A stretch of DNA of 64,000 nt from Clostridia bacterium (lineage in GTDB: Bacteria > Bacillota > Clostridia > Lachnospirales > Lachnospiraceae). The notes beneath the pieces were generated by a model. That model saw only the letters and a program-made list of their open reading frames with translations. It ran no database searches and was not told the origin of the DNA. Below, one piece after another: positions 27,524 through 35,715 of this stretch. The stretch lies in assembly GCA_910574475.1 (NCBI GenBank), contig CAJTAT010000001.1, positions 372,001-436,000 of the forward strand, in the 5' to 3' direction. A program made the translations under genes and the position numbers. Each line of letters opens with the position of its first letter. The stretch's first letter is position 1.

Positions 27524-29071
27524 ATGGTACGAAAAAGAAGTTACATCCCAATATTATTTACAATCATATCACTGTTATTATTAATAGTACTTTTAAACAC
27601 TTCTCCTGCTCATGCAACAGGTGGTGTAAATGGTGAATACCATGATACTGTAAATGGAACAAACGTTGATATAGAGCATCCTTGGTCAGAGAAGTTTAAG
27701 GGTTATAGAATATCTATAGTATCAGAATCAGATAAAAATGTAGATAAGACAATAGACATGTGGTTTGGTAATGGTACACATGAGGATGTATTCCGATTAA
27801 CAAGACCAGACCCGGCACATGGACTATGGGCAAGTTCTTATCTAGGTGCCACACGTGAATCTCAAGAAGTATCAAAAGTAAACAGAATTTATGATGATGC
27901 AGAAGATTTTTTAAATGAATCTGGAAACAATGAAATGCCACATCCTTGGTATGGGTTTACCTCAAATGGACAGCAATTAGAAAATTGGATATATACAACA
28001 GAGGAAGGAGAGGAATACTGTAATGGACTAAGATTGATTGAAAAGATTTGGGGGACTGAAATATTAGAGCAATATGTAAATGATCCAAATAATGAGGAAT
28101 TTTATATAATCATAGAGGGGTTATCTCTATTTGACATGTTAGATGAATATAATGAAAGAATAGGCATTTTTGCCGGAACAGCCTTTAACTGGAGTGGTAG
28201 ATTAAGTGGTTGGTTGCACATGCCATATGGTAATGTATGGTTAAGGAGAGGAACCAATGGTGCTTTTGCAATATCCCTCCAATTAGAGGAAACTTGGAAG
28301 GGTGTCAACACTTGGGGGCAAATGGATATGCCAGTGAGGAAAAGTGTTGGTACAGATCCAAATATAGAGACACAATTTATAAGTGCTGAGGAATTAAGGA
28401 CTTATGGATATGATGTAGTAGTTTATAGGTTTAGTGATGTAATGAACCTAAGCACCCACACCTGGGATTACCCATTAGGCGAAACCCCAGGGCCAGCCCC
28501 AGAGGTAGAAGATCTAAAGAAGAATAAAATAAATATCATAAAAGTATATTGTACACGTGACAAAGAAACGGAGGAAGTCATAAGTTGGGATGGCAGTTTC
28601 CTTCGCAAAGAAAATCCAAAGACAATACAAATAGAGGATGAACCAGAGTATATAGTAGAGGAATGGAAAACGACGAGGGATAAGAACCCCACGGCCCCAC
28701 CAACTTGGGACCCCATAAAGCCCAGGCCGCATATACAGAAAGGCACCTCCCAAGGCACAGTAACCCTAGACCCCACAGACCCCACCAAAGAACAAACCCT
28801 CTATGTTCTATTAGTAAAATATGAAGAGATAGACAATGAAAAGGATTTAATCTTACATGAAAGTGAAATCAGCAGATATTATGAGTTAACAAATGTAAAA
28901 GAGTTTAACACCCTAGATAGAAATATTCAAAACCAATCTTATTCATACTATAAAAAAAATCGAGTAAAGGCAAATTGCACAATGCCCTACATGCCAGAAT
29001 GTTTTCAACAACATTCTTTTTTTATGCAACAACATATATTTTGCACATTCCAAAAAAGCAGGAAAAGATGA
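27524..29071 (+). CDS. Large exported protein, C-terminus probably frameshifted
   Basis: Frame of 515 residues with a clear signal peptide (hydrophobic run residues 9-28, likely cut after AHA). The mature part has no recognised family; Trp, Tyr, Asp and Asn are frequent and a Pro-rich linker lies near residues 385-420. The last 40 residues look unlike the rest and run through a terminator hairpin at 28998-29023. An A8 run at 28952-28959 precedes them: with seven A residues the frame would end at once as ...KKIE-stop. The tail is therefore suspect. AAAGGAGG lies before the ATG. Confidence 0.7.
   Translation: MVRKRSYIPILFTIISLLLLIVLLNTSPAHATGGVNGEYHDTVNGTNVDIEHPWSEKFKGYRISIVSESDKNVDKTIDMWFGNGTHEDVFRLTRPDPAHGLWASSYLGATRESQEVSKVNRIYDDAEDFLNESGNNEMPHPWYGFTSNGQQLENWIYTTEEGEEYCNGLRLIEKIWGTEILEQYVNDPNNEEFYIIIEGLSLFDMLDEYNERIGIFAGTAFNWSGRLSGWLHMPYGNVWLRRGTNGAFAISLQLEETWKGVNTWGQMDMPVRKSVGTDPNIETQFISAEELRTYGYDVVVYRFSDVMNLSTHTWDYPLGETPGPAPEVEDLKKNKINIIKVYCTRDKETEEVISWDGSFLRKENPKTIQIEDEPEYIVEEWKTTRDKNPTAPPTWDPIKPRPHIQKGTSQGTVTLDPTDPTKEQTLYVLLVKYEEIDNEKDLILHESEISRYYELTNVKEFNTLDRNIQNQSYSYYKKNRVKANCTMPYMPECFQQHSFFMQQHIFCTFQKSRKR
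28998..29023 (+). terminator. Terminator inside the 3' end of the exported-protein frame
   Basis: GAATGTT/AACATTC stem followed by seven T residues at 29017-29023. Its location inside the annotated frame supports an earlier natural stop. Confidence 0.75.
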
Positions 29072-29164
29072 CTTAAGCACAAAATAAGTTTATCTATTCT
29101 GCTAATTTTTTTATGTTAAACAATATGGTATTCTGAAGTCATACTTATAAAGGTGGTGAAACAA

Positions 29165-30109
29165 ATGGAAGAGATTAAGCTTGTCATAGGGGCAAGGAGG
29201 ACACAAGTAATCGTTTATGAGGATGTAGATTACGGGATACCAAAGGATACCATATACAAAGAGAAGAAAATCCCAGTCAAGAGACAAGAAGATAAAGAGC
29301 AAGAAGATAAAGAGAAGAAACAATCTTCCTATGCAGCGTTCAATTATTATCAGCGATTGAAGAAAAGAAGGGAAACACTAAAGGAATTAATCTACAATAA
29401 TTTTGCGGTTCCAAACGTATCCTTTTTAACATTAACGTTTGATGATACTCAAAGGGGTGAGAAAGATTATACGGATTTAGATACTGCACACAGGGAGTTT
29501 AAGAATTTCATCTTAAGGATGAACCGTAAATACAACAATTTTAAATATGTGGGTGTGTTTGCAAGGCAAAAGACAGGGAACTGGCACTATCACCTGATAT
29601 GTAATTTAGATCACAAGACAACCAACAAAGAAGTAGAGACCATATGGAAAAGAGGATATGTCTGGATAGAGTATATAAAAGCAAATAGCGATTTTTATGA
29701 TAAAGTTAGCTATTGTATCCGCAACATGCAAGAGGTAGGTTTAAAGGAATTACAAGGGGAAAAGGGCTATTTATGTTCAAAAAACCTACAAAGGAATATC
29801 GTCTTGAGGACATGGAGGGAAAATGAGTTAGAGGAATGTAGAGAGGTATTCCAAGATATTAGGACAAAGAAAAATAAATTGTTGTATACATCAGAAAAAG
29901 TACAAGGCGTAAAAGCCAAAACAGCAGACCAAGAAACAGGAGAAATCCTATATTATTATGATAATCAAAAGATATTAAATGATACATTAGAAAGATATGG
30001 ATATGAGGAATGGAAAAGCACCTTTCATCATATTTCATCAAGTGCAAAATATCCAGAGCGATTCAAGTTATTAGAATGTGCAGAGAAAATACAAAAGAAG
30101 AAAGATTAA
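29165..30109 (+). CDS. HUH-type rolling-circle replication initiator
   Basis: Rep-like endonuclease of 314 residues. It has the three HUH-class motifs in order: FLTLTFDD near residue 80, the metal-binding NWHYHLICNL near residue 140, and a Tyr-bearing helix FYDKVSYCIRNM near residue 180. Such proteins nick one strand at an origin to start rolling-circle replication. Its presence suggests that the excised circle can replicate, or that the element descends from a small plasmid or phage. The ATG at 29165 follows GGTGG at eight bases; a GTG at 29153 is less likely. Confidence 0.85.
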   Translation: MEEIKLVIGARRTQVIVYEDVDYGIPKDTIYKEKKIPVKRQEDKEQEDKEKKQSSYAAFNYYQRLKKRRETLKELIYNNFAVPNVSFLTLTFDDTQRGEKDYTDLDTAHREFKNFILRMNRKYNNFKYVGVFARQKTGNWHYHLICNLDHKTTNKEVETIWKRGYVWIEYIKANSDFYDKVSYCIRNMQEVGLKELQGEKGYLCSKNLQRNIVLRTWRENELEECREVFQDIRTKKNKLLYTSEKVQGVKAKTADQETGEILYYYDNQKILNDTLERYGYEEWKSTFHHISSSAKYPERFKLLECAEKIQKKKD

Positions 30110-30188
30110 ACAAGATTAAATTCATCAAAAATACATCATATGCAAACATAGATAAAAAATAATTAAAGATTTAGGGAGTAATAATTTT

Positions 30189-30231
30189 AAAGGGAGTTAA
30201 GATAGATAAGTTTATTTTAACTCTCTTTATT
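30189..30231 (+). terminator. Stem-loop/terminator after rep
   Basis: AAAGGGAGTTAA pairs with TTAACTCTCTTT around a 16-base loop, 80 bases after the rep stop; only a short T-run follows. Confidence 0.5.
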
Positions 30232-30433
30232 GCACATATACCATATATGCAAGCAGTAATTATATAATAAATACAAATTGGCTATATTCCCTAACAGCCC
30301 TCATTTCATGCGGCAATCTCCCTAAAAAATATGATTCACTTCTGGCTATTACGTCAACAGACACCGTAGTTTTTCAGCGTTAGAATGTGTGTATAAGTTA
30401 AATAAAAAACATTTTTCTAAGGAGGAAAACATT
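30232..30433. other. Noncoding gap after rep with an imperfect palindrome
   Basis: No gene is seen. TTGCACATAT at 30230-30239 is matched in inverted orientation by ATATATGCAA at 30243-30252 (one mismatch), which could be a replication or regulator site. The rest is AT-rich with no clear promoter. Confidence 0.35.
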
Positions 30434-30913
30434 ATGTGTAAAATCGTAGTAAACCAAGTAAATCAGTTTAGTTGCAGGATTCAGGGTTATGAATTGTTTG
30501 AAACCAAGACCGGAGAAATCATAGGCATGACCGAGAAAGATATCGTTAAGGCCATCAATGCGGATGAAACAATCTTAGGTCTGACACTGGACAGTGAAAA
30601 CAAAGTAGTTTTGGATAGTGAGAGCTTTTTCCAGAATAACATCATGGTAAAGACAACCTTAACCAGTATGCATCCATTAAATGAGGACTGCCCGGTAAAT
30701 ATCCTGTATACGGTAATCGGTTTAAATGGAGACAAGTACATCCTGTTAAACAGCCGGTTTGGACGTAGTGAGGTTACCAAAAACAAATTATCTGCCATGT
30801 TAGAAATCGGTTTGATACAAGGTGGAGCAAGGTTACAAGAGAATGGAGAGATTGAGATTGTAGAGGTTTTAAAGCCGCAAGCAACCATGAAAAAGGAAGT
30901 CAAAGAGAAATAG
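30434..30913 (+). CDS. Hypothetical protein of the element
   Basis: Protein of 159 residues with a strong AAGGAGG site before the ATG at 30434. It appears soluble, with mixed alpha/beta character. Recognisable family signatures are absent. Base composition is less AT-biased than in its neighbours, so it may have a different origin or be highly expressed. A terminator follows 30 bases after the stop. Confidence 0.7.
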   Translation: MCKIVVNQVNQFSCRIQGYELFETKTGEIIGMTEKDIVKAINADETILGLTLDSENKVVLDSESFFQNNIMVKTTLTSMHPLNEDCPVNILYTVIGLNGDKYILLNSRFGRSEVTKNKLSAMLEIGLIQGGARLQENGEIEIVEVLKPQATMKKEVKEK

Positions 30914-30941
30914 GATAAAAGAGAGGATAATAAGGTACAAT

Positions 30942-30980
30942 GCCCTATGTCAAATTCAACTTGACATAGGGTATTTTTCT
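30942..30980 (+). terminator. Terminator of the 30434 gene
   Basis: CCCTATGTCAA/TTGACATAGGG perfect 11-bp stem followed by TATTTTTC. Confidence 0.85.
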
Positions 30981-31045
30981 ATGGATACCTGGAGAATATA
31001 CGTCAATTAGAAAATAAAACTAAAAAAAAGAAAGGAGTTAAGGAC

Positions 31046-31237
31046 ATGATTATTACTGCTAGTGCATATTACCAAGAGGAAGCTGAGGGAGAAATAAAAA
31101 GCAGGCTTCGGGCATCTATTCATGTAGACAGTTCTAATGAATCAACTGATCGAAGAGCAAAATCTATTGCAAGGAATTTATATAGTAATATGGTAGTAAT
31201 GATACCAAGGGAGGGAAATCAAGATGTGGTTAAATAG
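31046..31237 (+). CDS. Small hypothetical protein
   Basis: Protein of 63 residues with AAAGGAG eight bases before its ATG. Charged, with no recognised family. Its end overlaps the start of the next small gene by 14 bases, so the two are probably translated together. Confidence 0.55.
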   Translation: MIITASAYYQEEAEGEIKSRLRASIHVDSSNESTDRRAKSIARNLYSNMVVMIPREGNQDVVK

Positions 31238-31415
31238 GATGTATGTTTGGCAGGCAGACGGATTATTATACATTTATACACAATATGGAGAACTAAAGGC
31301 CACAGTAGCATTGCCGCAAAATGGTCAACAATTACAGAATATCCGTATCCTGGACAAGATAACTAAAATCTTAGCAATGGCATGGGGATATATAACACCA
31401 CAGGAAAAAAAGTAA
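31224..31415 (+). CDS. Small hypothetical protein
   Basis: Protein of 63 residues, preceded by GGGAGGG within the end of the gene before it. Beta-rich N-terminal half (WQADGLLYIYTQYGELKATV) and a helical C-terminal half; no family recognised. A terminator follows at 31431. Confidence 0.55.
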   Translation: MWLNRMYVWQADGLLYIYTQYGELKATVALPQNGQQLQNIRILDKITKILAMAWGYITPQEKK

Positions 31416-31430
31416 TTGTTTGATAGATAG

Positions 31431-31460
31431 GGGAATAGGAATCAACCTATTCCTTTTTCT
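31431..31460 (+). terminator. Terminator after the small-gene pair
   Basis: GAATAGG/CCTATTC stem followed by CTTTTTCT, 16 bases after the stop codon. Confidence 0.8.
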
Positions 31461-32221
31461 ATGCCAGCATTTATTTATAAACCAAAATAAATCTAGTTAG
31501 TAAAGGGGATAAAGCACAGAATATAGAAACTATGAAAAAAAGAGAATAAATATCATTACAACAATAAGGCTAGTGATAAATTTTATGAATCAGCAACTAC
31601 TATTCTATTATGATAAAATGAAAGAAATGCAAGTGAGTTTATACAAAGAAAGGGAAAAATTATATCAATGGAGTTTAACCTTTTGAGAAAAGGTTAAGAT
31701 TAACCATAATTTATAAAAGCATGGATGAAGGGAATAATTTTTTTAAAAAATAGGTTTAAATAGGGTAAAAAAGGTATGGAACGCAAAAATAAAAGGGGGG
31801 AGGAAATGGAATCCATATACATTACCTTTCAAGCTTAATAATTTCTTTCCACAAGCAATAAGATCAAAAGATAGAATAAAAAATAACAATAAAAGTAATC
31901 CTCTCTTCTATATCAATCTAAATATTGTTCATAATCAATCCCTCAAATTGTTTAAACCCGAAGAAAATAATGTAGCTTTATAAGACATGCACCCATTCCT
32001 ATAAAAACAGAGATAAGAAAGTAAATAATAGAAACATTGAGGAAAAACCATCATACGTTCTGTTTCAGAAACATGTACAGAGTATACATTACTTTTTATG
32101 CACAGAAAAAATCTAAAACAGCCTATACATTCTGTTAATAGACCTATATTTTTCAAAAAGTATGCATAGCATGATTGTCATACATATTTTGGATACCCAA
32201 ATAAAAAGGAGTTTTGCTGTG
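31461..32221 (+). other. Long AT-rich gap before the recombinase operon
   Basis: No strong gene. It holds a possible 33-codon frame at 31585-31686, a 10-codon frame at about 31806 behind a very purine-rich stretch, and CATACATA at about 32179-32186, which resembles a mother-cell sigma-E -10 box without a convincing -35. This is where control signals for the recombinase would be expected. Confidence 0.35.
31585..31686 (+). CDS. Possible 33-residue peptide
   Basis: Short frame reading MNQQLLFYYDKMKEM..., amphipathic and helical in appearance. The ribosome site is poor. Included only because it is the one helix-like small frame in the long gap before the recombinase. Confidence 0.2.
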   Translation: MNQQLLFYYDKMKEMQVSLYKEREKLYQWSLTF

Positions 32222-32539
32222 ATGAAAGGTTATACATCATTTATTTGGGTCTACCAAAAAACAAGGAATCATAAAGTAAAAGTAAGGAAACAACAGGATG
32301 TGGAGAAGATCAAAGGAAAGGTAAAAAGGGTAACTTATCATTATAAAAGTCCTATCACAGATAAGTTTCAAATCACCTTGGAATTTAAAAGTAATCCTGA
32401 TAGCAATAAAATCAAACAAGAAGTAAAAGAAATATTAAAGGGAGAATTTTTGAAGAATTTTATAGAAAGCTCTGGACAAAGCCGAGACCTGGCGTTATCA
32501 TCACCCCCACATTTAGATAAGGAGGAAACAAGGGAATGA
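32222..32539 (+). CDS. Small protein coupled to the large recombinase
   Basis: Protein of 105 residues, Lys-rich, starting MKGYTSFIWVYQK with AAAAGGAG upstream. Its stop overlaps the recombinase ATG (ATGA at 32536-32539), so both are made from one message. No domain is recognised. A small basic protein encoded just before a large serine recombinase is a candidate accessory or directionality factor; this rests on position only. Confidence 0.6.
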   Translation: MKGYTSFIWVYQKTRNHKVKVRKQQDVEKIKGKVKRVTYHYKSPITDKFQITLEFKSNPDSNKIKQEVKEILKGEFLKNFIESSGQSRDLALSSPPHLDKEETRE

Positions 32540-34161
32540 AGAAAGTAAGGTGTTTATATCGTGTATCGTCAAAACAGCAGTTGCATGGGGATGATATACC
32601 ACTACAAAGGAATGAGTGTAAGGAATTTATTGCTCATCAGTCAGACTGGAAATTTGATTCAGAATACATAGAAAAAGGAGTATCGGGCTATAAGAAAGCC
32701 ATCAGGGAAAGAGATATATTGATGGAGATTGTGAGGGATGCATCCAAGAAAGAATTTGATATTCTATTAGTTTATATGTCTGATCGTTTAGGACGCAGGG
32801 AGGGGGAAACCCCTTTGTATGTATCAAACCTAAATAACCTGGGAATTGAGGTCTGGTCAGTCAAGGAAGGAAAAATAGAAACAGAGGAACATATTGACAA
32901 GCTTTTGAACTATATTCGTTTCTGGCAGGCAGAGGGAGAAAGCAGGAAAACAGGAATCCGTGTAAGGGATGCACAGTTAGATAAAGTAAGAAAGGGAGAG
33001 TTTGTAGGGGGCTGTGCTCCATTGGGTTATGATTTGATACCAACGGGAGAAATCAATGCACATGGAAGGATTGCCAGGAAGTTAGTCATAAATGAAGAGA
33101 AAGCAAAGTTAGTCCGCCAGATTTTCAATTATGCTCTCAATTATGGTTATGGTTCGTTTAAGATTGCAAAGGTTTTAAATGAGCAGAAAATACCTGCACT
33201 TAAAAGTGATGAATGGAAAAGCACATCTATTTCCTGCATATTAAAGAATCCTATCTACAAGGGCTATGTGGCAAGGCGTGATGGAGGGCCTAATGGGAGT
33301 AAGACCTATTCAGAACAGCCCAATCCCGATTACATCATCATACCAGAGGATATCTGGGATAAAGTGCAAGATATAAGGGAATGTAGGGTAAAAAGGATGC
33401 GAAGGACTTATCCCATTTCCACAAGTGGCCGTTTATTGTTTATGGATATCTTATATTGTGGTTATTGTGGGAGAAAGTTTACCAATGGGAGCAAATATGA
33501 TTATTGGACAACAAAGGATGGGGAGAAGAGACAGAAGATTGTAGGCAGGTATCGCTGTGGTACAAAGGCTGTAGGTTCCCTCCAATGCAAGGGAAGGGGA
33601 GCATACAGGCAGGAGGAAATAGAGCCAATCCTATTAAATGTCATAGGAACATACATGGATTCTTTAGGCAAGGCAGAGGTTTATTCAGAACTTTTAGAGA
33701 TGCAGGAAAAGCAGAGAAAGGCTTTACAGACTACCATCAACCAACAAAAGAAAAAAATAAAAGCCATAAAAGAAGATATTACAACACTAGAGGATAAAAT
33801 ACCTGATGCAATCCGGGGGGAATATGTAATACCTCTTGAAAGATTATCCAATCTCCTGGAGGACAGAGAGAAAAGCCTACAAGATGAGATACAAACCTTA
33901 GAGGATATGGAGCAAGAATATGAGCAATCCGAACTGGACATCCAAGATTTAGAGAGATATAATAATCTCATCATAAATTGGAGAGAGACCTTTGAGCAAG
34001 CCCCAGTCCCTATGAAAAAAGTAATCATTGGCAAATTGATTGAACGGATAGATGTTTACAATGATGACATCAAGATCAAATTTAGAATCAGTTTAGAGGA
34101 TTTTGGACAAAGAATCCATGGTAATAGCGATACCACTCTGTATATACGCGATTCAAAGTAA
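32536..34161 (+). CDS. Large serine recombinase (element integrase/excisionase)
   Basis: Site-specific recombinase of 541 residues. The N-terminal catalytic domain has YRVSSKQQ with the nucleophile Ser, and the Arg-bearing YMSDRLGRREGE segment. The recombinase domain follows (GGCAPLGYDLIP), then a zinc ribbon (ILYCGYCGRKFTNG and a later RYRCGTK...LQCKG), and a coiled coil at about 390-480. It lies at the right end, transcribed outward. The last seven codons (LYIRDSK) are read from the antisense strand of host sleC, so its C-terminus depends on whether the element is integrated. It is the obvious enzyme for excision. Confidence 0.95.
   Translation: MKKVRCLYRVSSKQQLHGDDIPLQRNECKEFIAHQSDWKFDSEYIEKGVSGYKKAIRERDILMEIVRDASKKEFDILLVYMSDRLGRREGETPLYVSNLNNLGIEVWSVKEGKIETEEHIDKLLNYIRFWQAEGESRKTGIRVRDAQLDKVRKGEFVGGCAPLGYDLIPTGEINAHGRIARKLVINEEKAKLVRQIFNYALNYGYGSFKIAKVLNEQKIPALKSDEWKSTSISCILKNPIYKGYVARRDGGPNGSKTYSEQPNPDYIIIPEDIWDKVQDIRECRVKRMRRTYPISTSGRLLFMDILYCGYCGRKFTNGSKYDYWTTKDGEKRQKIVGRYRCGTKAVGSLQCKGRGAYRQEEIEPILLNVIGTYMDSLGKAEVYSELLEMQEKQRKALQTTINQQKKKIKAIKEDITTLEDKIPDAIRGEYVIPLERLSNLLEDREKSLQDEIQTLEDMEQEYEQSELDIQDLERYNNLIINWRETFEQAPVPMKKVIIGKLIERIDVYNDDIKIKFRISLEDFGQRIHGNSDTTLYIRDSK
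34128..34136. repeat. Right attachment site core
   Basis: CGATACCAC, matching CGGTACCAC at 22294-22302 with one mismatch. TACCAC at 34131-34136 is the exact shared core and marks the right boundary of the element. Confidence 0.75.
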
Positions 34162-34813
34162 AGGACATAATAGCCAGAATATTTGCCCGAATGGCCGCCT
34201 CACTCCAGGTGGCATAGATTTCACTGGATGCCACATTTTTAATATAATCTTTATAGCGGACCCAATAATTCGTAGCTGAGCTGTCAGTGGGAACACCGTC
34301 ATGGACGATTACGTATTCCGGCACTACTACCCGGCTCAGGACAATTTCCCCCGTCTCATTGACTGGCTTAATCTCAGCTTCTGCAATTTTAGGCGGGTAA
34401 TCTCCAAACAGTGTATGGGCAGGAATTACAAAACGCTCATATTCCCTACCGTCCTGTAATGGAACCATCTTAATATTCTGTAAAGCCGTCACATTGGGAA
34501 GGATTTCTGCTCCTACCACCTCCACCGGCTCATATCCCGGTGCTGTCACTTCCATCGTATATTCTGAATAAGGCTGCTGTTCACTTGGCTCAATACTATA
34601 TTCCAAAGGCGGGGCAGCCAATTCCAGCTCTTCTGTCTGCCCTGATTCATTTGTCGTTACTTCTTCCAGTTCCCGTTCTGGTTCTCCCGTATAGTAGATT
34701 GCTATTTTTGCCCCTGATATGGGCGTTGCTCCAAGAGCTGATGTAACATTTACCTGCAGGCGGCCCATGTCCACCGCCTCTGTCTGCATGGCTTTCACTG
34801 GAATATCGCGCAT
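34128..34813 (-). CDS. sleC: SleC, N-terminal part (gene split by the element)
   Basis: The 5' 229 codons of the cortex-lytic enzyme. It holds the beta-rich pre/pro region (MGRLQVNVTSALG, ELAAPPLEYSIEPS) and the start of the SpoIID-like domain, VASSEIYATWSEAAIRANILAI. After ...VYTEWYR the frame enters the element and stops 12 codons later at 34088. Joined to the 194 codons at 21708-22292 it gives 423 residues, the size expected of clostridial SleC. The ATG at 34813 has GAGGG upstream; another in-frame ATG lies two codons earlier. A sigma-K-type promoter precedes it. Confidence 0.88.
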
Positions 34814-34842
34814 AATCATCCCTCATAGACCATATTTCTATA

Positions 34843-34869
34843 TAGCTTATGCAGGAAAAATAGTTTGGT
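34843..34869 (-). promoter_or_regulatory. Sigma-K-type promoter of sleC
   Basis: On the minus strand AC (34868-34869), 16 bases, then CATAAGCTA (34843-34851). This fits the Bacillus mother-cell sigma-K consensus AC-N16/17-CATANNNTA. It lies about 30 bases before the sleC start. Confidence 0.6.
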
Positions 34870-34881
34870 TCCAATTAGTTC

Positions 34882-34912
34882 TTGACATTTCTTGGCTGAA
34901 TCATGCTATAAT
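34882..34912 (+). promoter_or_regulatory. Promoter of the GntR regulator
   Basis: TTGACA (34882-34887), 19 bases, TATAAT (34907-34912) with an extended TG before the -10. The long spacer may be offset by the extended -10. Confidence 0.65.
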
Positions 34913-34967
34913 ATACTAGATCCATACAACATTATTTTACAATTAAGAAATGGGAGTTTTGCCACCT

Positions 34968-35612
34968 ATGACAGCAACAATTGAGACAAAACAAAATCTA
35001 AAGTTACAGGCCTATTCTATCTTAAAAGAAAAAATCGTCAATTGTGAGTATAGCCCTGGAAGTATGCTAAATGAAGCGCAGCTTGCCGCCAAGCTGGGAT
35101 TTAGCCGAACTCCCATCCGCGAGGCTATCAGTATTCTGGAGATGGAAGGATTTCTGCACATTGTGCCCAAAAAGGGAATCCTGGTAACTGATATCCTTCT
35201 TAGCGATATTGTTCAAATCTTTCAGGCCCGTATGGAGATTGAACCCATTGCACTAAAACTGGCTGGACCTAATATTCCCCAGGAAGAGCTGTTACAATGG
35301 AAAGAAAATTTTCAGTCGGAGGTGCTTTCTATCGAACATGGCTATCAGACAGACACTGCCATGCATTTGGGAATTATTAGCCACTGCAATAATTCTTATA
35401 TCATTGATATGATGAAAAAAGTCTTTGATAAAAACACGCGTATCATTGTCTGTAGTACCCAAAACAAAGCCCATTTACAGGAAGCCCGCAAAGAACATAT
35501 AGAAATCCTGGACTGTCTCCTGAATCAGGATCTGGAGCTGGCCGCCACAAAGATGCGCTCCCATGTGGCTGGTTGTCGCAATGCGGCAATGGATTTCTTC
35601 TATTCTATCTAG
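34968..35612 (+). CDS. GntR family transcriptional regulator, FadR/FCD subfamily
   Basis: DNA-binding regulator of 214 residues. The N-terminal winged helix has LNEAQLAAKLGFSRTPIREAISILEMEGF, and the C-terminal FCD effector domain has the metal/ligand His positions (MHLGIISHCNNSYI and a later SHVAG). It is convergent with the sugar ABC/kinase operon and likely controls it in response to a sugar acid or similar ligand; this is inference. The start at 34968 has GGGAG 11 bases upstream; an ATG at 34950 is an alternative. Confidence 0.9.
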   Translation: MTATIETKQNLKLQAYSILKEKIVNCEYSPGSMLNEAQLAAKLGFSRTPIREAISILEMEGFLHIVPKKGILVTDILLSDIVQIFQARMEIEPIALKLAGPNIPQEELLQWKENFQSEVLSIEHGYQTDTAMHLGIISHCNNSYIIDMMKKVFDKNTRIIVCSTQNKAHLQEARKEHIEILDCLLNQDLELAATKMRSHVAGCRNAAMDFFYSI

Positions 35613-35648
35613 CAGATAGTAGCTAATTTTTCTATGCGCCTGCACATA

Positions 35649-35709
35649 AAAAGAGCTGTTACAGAGAAAAGGCATGATATGTCTTCTCCTTGCAACAGCT
35701 CTCTATTTT
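35649..35709. terminator. Terminator between convergent GntR and kinase genes
   Basis: AAGAGCTGTT and AACAGCTCT pair around a 33-base loop; T-rich sequence follows on the plus strand and AAAAA-derived T's on the minus strand, so it can serve both genes. Confidence 0.7.
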
Positions 35710-35715
35710 CTAAAC

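Larger units (their letters stand above)
22297..34136. mobile_element. 11.83-kb serine-recombinase element inserted in sleC
   Basis: AT-rich island that splits sleC. Boundaries are set by the TACCAC core at both ends and by the restored SleC reading frame when the ends are joined (…TEWYR|NKGYD…). It carries a large serine recombinase at the right end, a small serine recombinase, an XRE repressor, an MntA/HepT pair, an HUH replication protein, two large exported proteins and small unknowns. Almost all genes are on the plus strand, opposite to sleC. No phage structural and no conjugation genes are visible. It resembles in logic the skin element that interrupts sigK in Bacillus. Confidence 0.9.

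Noticed and set aside
22297..34136. Element as an ordinary prophage or conjugative element
   Set aside because: No capsid, terminase, portal, tail, lysis, relaxase-coupling or type IV secretion genes are visible.
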